From NCBI GenBank assembly GCA_012518475.1, contig JAAYSB010000036.1, forward strand, positions 1-14,342: a stretch of DNA of 14,342 bases. The letters run 5' to 3'. Below the pieces are notes generated by a model, which saw nothing but the letters and a program-made list of their open reading frames with translations, had not been told where the DNA came from and did not search any database. Every line of letters starts with the position of its first letter. Positions within the stretch are counted from its first letter, which is position 1. This document shows, piece by piece, positions 13,227 through 14,342 of this stretch. The translations under genes were made by a program, and so were the position numbers. The stretch comes from Intrasporangiaceae bacterium. GTDB taxonomy: Bacteria > Actinomycetota > Actinomycetes > Actinomycetales > Dermatophilaceae.

Positions 13227-14342
13227 GCGAGGAACCGGCCACCGGACCGGTCGAGACGCCACCAGGCATACCCGTGCGGTCGCCGTGACGCGGGATGACC
13301 GTGACGAGGTCGAGGTCGAGTGTCGTCGACGACGACTGGATCGCAAGGACACGCGAGACGGTGCGACCCGACGCGTGGTCGACTGCGGTGACGACGTAGC
13401 GACCCGGCGGGGGCAGCCCGATCTCGAAGTGCCCCGTGGCGTCCGCGGTCGTCGTACCGGCGTACTCCCCGGAGTGCTTGATGATGGCGATCATGACCCC
13501 GCCGATGGGAACGCCGTCGTCGGTGACGTGGCCGGCGAGGAGCAGTCGCCGGGTGAGCACGATGTCCGCCGACTCGTCCGCGGACAGCTCGACGAGGGAG
13601 GAATGGGGTGCCCAGCCGTCGGCGGAGACGACGAGCAGATACCTCCCCTCCTCCGGCAGGGCGAGGTTGAACCGACCCTCGTTGTCCGTGCGGCTCCAGT
13701 CGATGTGCTCCCCGTCGGGGCGCAGCACGGTCGCGACGACATTGCGCATCCGGCGCCCGGTCGGGGCGATGACCTGGCCGCGTACGAGCACCTCGGGCTG
13801 GGCGCCGAGGGTGCGGACCGGGAAGCGTTCGCCGATGTGCTCGGGCACCCCCTCCTCGGCCGCCGCCCGGGTGGGCCGCCGGATGAAGGCGGCGATGAGA
13901 GCGCCGAGGAGAGAGGCAGCGGTCCCGGCCCAGAAGACGAGCTGGTAGCCGGCGAAGGTCGGGACGACCTCCCCGGTCGCGACCGGCGCGGCGAAGATCG
14001 TGAAGACCAGGGCCACCATCGCCGACGCCGACGAGGTGCCGATGGATCGGAGGAGGGTGTTGAGACCGTTCGCCGACGCCGTCTCCGTGATGGGGACCGA
14101 GGACATGATGAGCGTCGGCATCGCGGCGAACGCAAGCGCGGTGCCGAGCGAGGCCACGCCCGAGGTGACGACGACCTCGATGACCGAGCCGTGCCAGATC
14201 ACCCTGCCGATGAATCCCGCCGCCATGATGAGGGCGCCGGCGATGAGGATGGCCCGCGGCCCGTAGCGCGTGATGAGCATGCCGGCAACGGGTGACATGA
14301 GCACCATGAGGAGGCCGCCGGGCAGCATGACCAGCCCGGCGG
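13219..14342 (-). CDS. MFS transporter (C-terminal half) fused to two carboxypeptidase-regulatory-like beta-sandwich domains; 5' end beyond window
   Basis: The frame is open to the right edge, so only the C-terminal 373 or so residues are present. Counting from Met at 14328, five hydrophobic helices lie at about 1-20, 26-45, 48-76, 96-114 and 127-149. SPVAGMLITRYGPR (12-25) fits the loop motif of drug-efflux-type major facilitator proteins (DHA2/EmrB-QacA-like), and ETASANGLNTLLRSIG (82-97) is typical of their last third. After a linker, two repeats of beta-sandwich type follow. The first is at about 179-258 (VLVRGQVIAPTG, RTDNEGRFNLALPEEGRYLLVVSADGW). The second is at about 262-343 (LLAGHVTDDGVPIGG, TADATGHFEIGLPPPGRYVVTAVD). 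The 'T-D--G-F-L-LP-GRY-V' pattern is that of carboxypeptidase-regulatory-like folds. Substrate is unknown. It precedes and overlaps the ATL gene. Confidence 0.85.
   Translation of the reverse strand, partial: AGLVMLPGGLLMVLMSPVAGMLITRYGPRAILIAGALIMAAGFIGRVIWHGSVIEVVVTSGVASLGTALAFAAMPTLIMSSVPITETASANGLNTLLRSIGTSSASAMVALVFTIFAAPVATGEVVPTFAGYQLVFWAGTAASLLGALIAAFIRRPTRAAAEEGVPEHIGERFPVRTLGAQPEVLVRGQVIAPTGRRMRNVVATVLRPDGEHIDWSRTDNEGRFNLALPEEGRYLLVVSADGWAPHSSLVELSADESADIVLTRRLLLAGHVTDDGVPIGGVMIAIIKHSGEYAGTTTADATGHFEIGLPPPGRYVVTAVDHASGRTVSRVLAIQSSSTTLDLDLVTVIPRHGDRTGMPGGVSTGPVAGSSRG

Noticed and set aside
13285..14295. 336-codon plus-strand open frame opposite the MFS transporter
   Set aside because: It is a highly charged, repetitive translation, antisense to a frame with five membrane helices and two beta-sandwich repeats.

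Overview
The window is very GC-rich bacterial DNA with heavy use of GTG starts. DUF5302, DUF3151 beside fba, an actinobacterial-type HelD and a coiled-coil LuxR regulator point to a high-GC actinobacterium, probably Micrococcales and perhaps Intrasporangiaceae-like (the family is inference only). I see no tRNA, rRNA, CRISPR array, insertion sequence or integrase.

Layout. (1) Positions 1-1046 hold the decayed remains of a spermidine-synthase-like gene or genes. A central Rossmann-core piece enters from the left edge and ends at 191. A piece lacking exactly that core lies at about 486-1046. A small two-helix membrane protein on the minus strand sits between them. (2) Positions 1090-3248 carry purD then purC on the minus strand, coupled by a GTGA overlap. 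(3) Positions 3385-5619 encode HelD, the RNA-polymerase-recycling ATPase, divergent from purD. (4) Positions 5640-10220 form a minus-strand run read right to left: fba, DUF3151, a LuxR-type regulator, purA, DUF5302. Hairpins separate several of these genes, so this is probably several transcription units. (5) Positions 10384-11379 encode a membrane-anchored endonuclease/exonuclease/phosphatase-fold protein, and 11609-12904 a multi-pass acyltransferase-3 protein, both on the plus strand. A 229-bp spacer with two hairpins, one with 15-bp perfect arms, separates them. (6) Positions 12891-14342 on the minus strand carry an alkyltransferase-like DNA-lesion-binding protein (ATL). It overlaps the end of an MFS transporter that runs off the right edge and has two beta-sandwich carboxypeptidase-regulatory-like repeats fused to its C-terminus.

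How the genes work together. purC, purD and purA are purine-synthesis enzymes. fba is central carbon metabolism. HelD recycles or protects RNA polymerase. The regulator, the acyltransferase, the EEP protein and the transporter/ATL pair are accessory or envelope functions with no visible shared pathway.

The window is mostly conserved housekeeping DNA, and I did not find a clear new multi-gene system. The points most worth a second look are the rearranged spermidine-synthase remnants, the transporter with appended beta-sandwich domains overlapping an ATL gene, the long palindrome before the acyltransferase, the palindrome over the regulator's predicted leaderless promoter, and the repeated placement of -10-like hexamers 6-8 nt before start codons.
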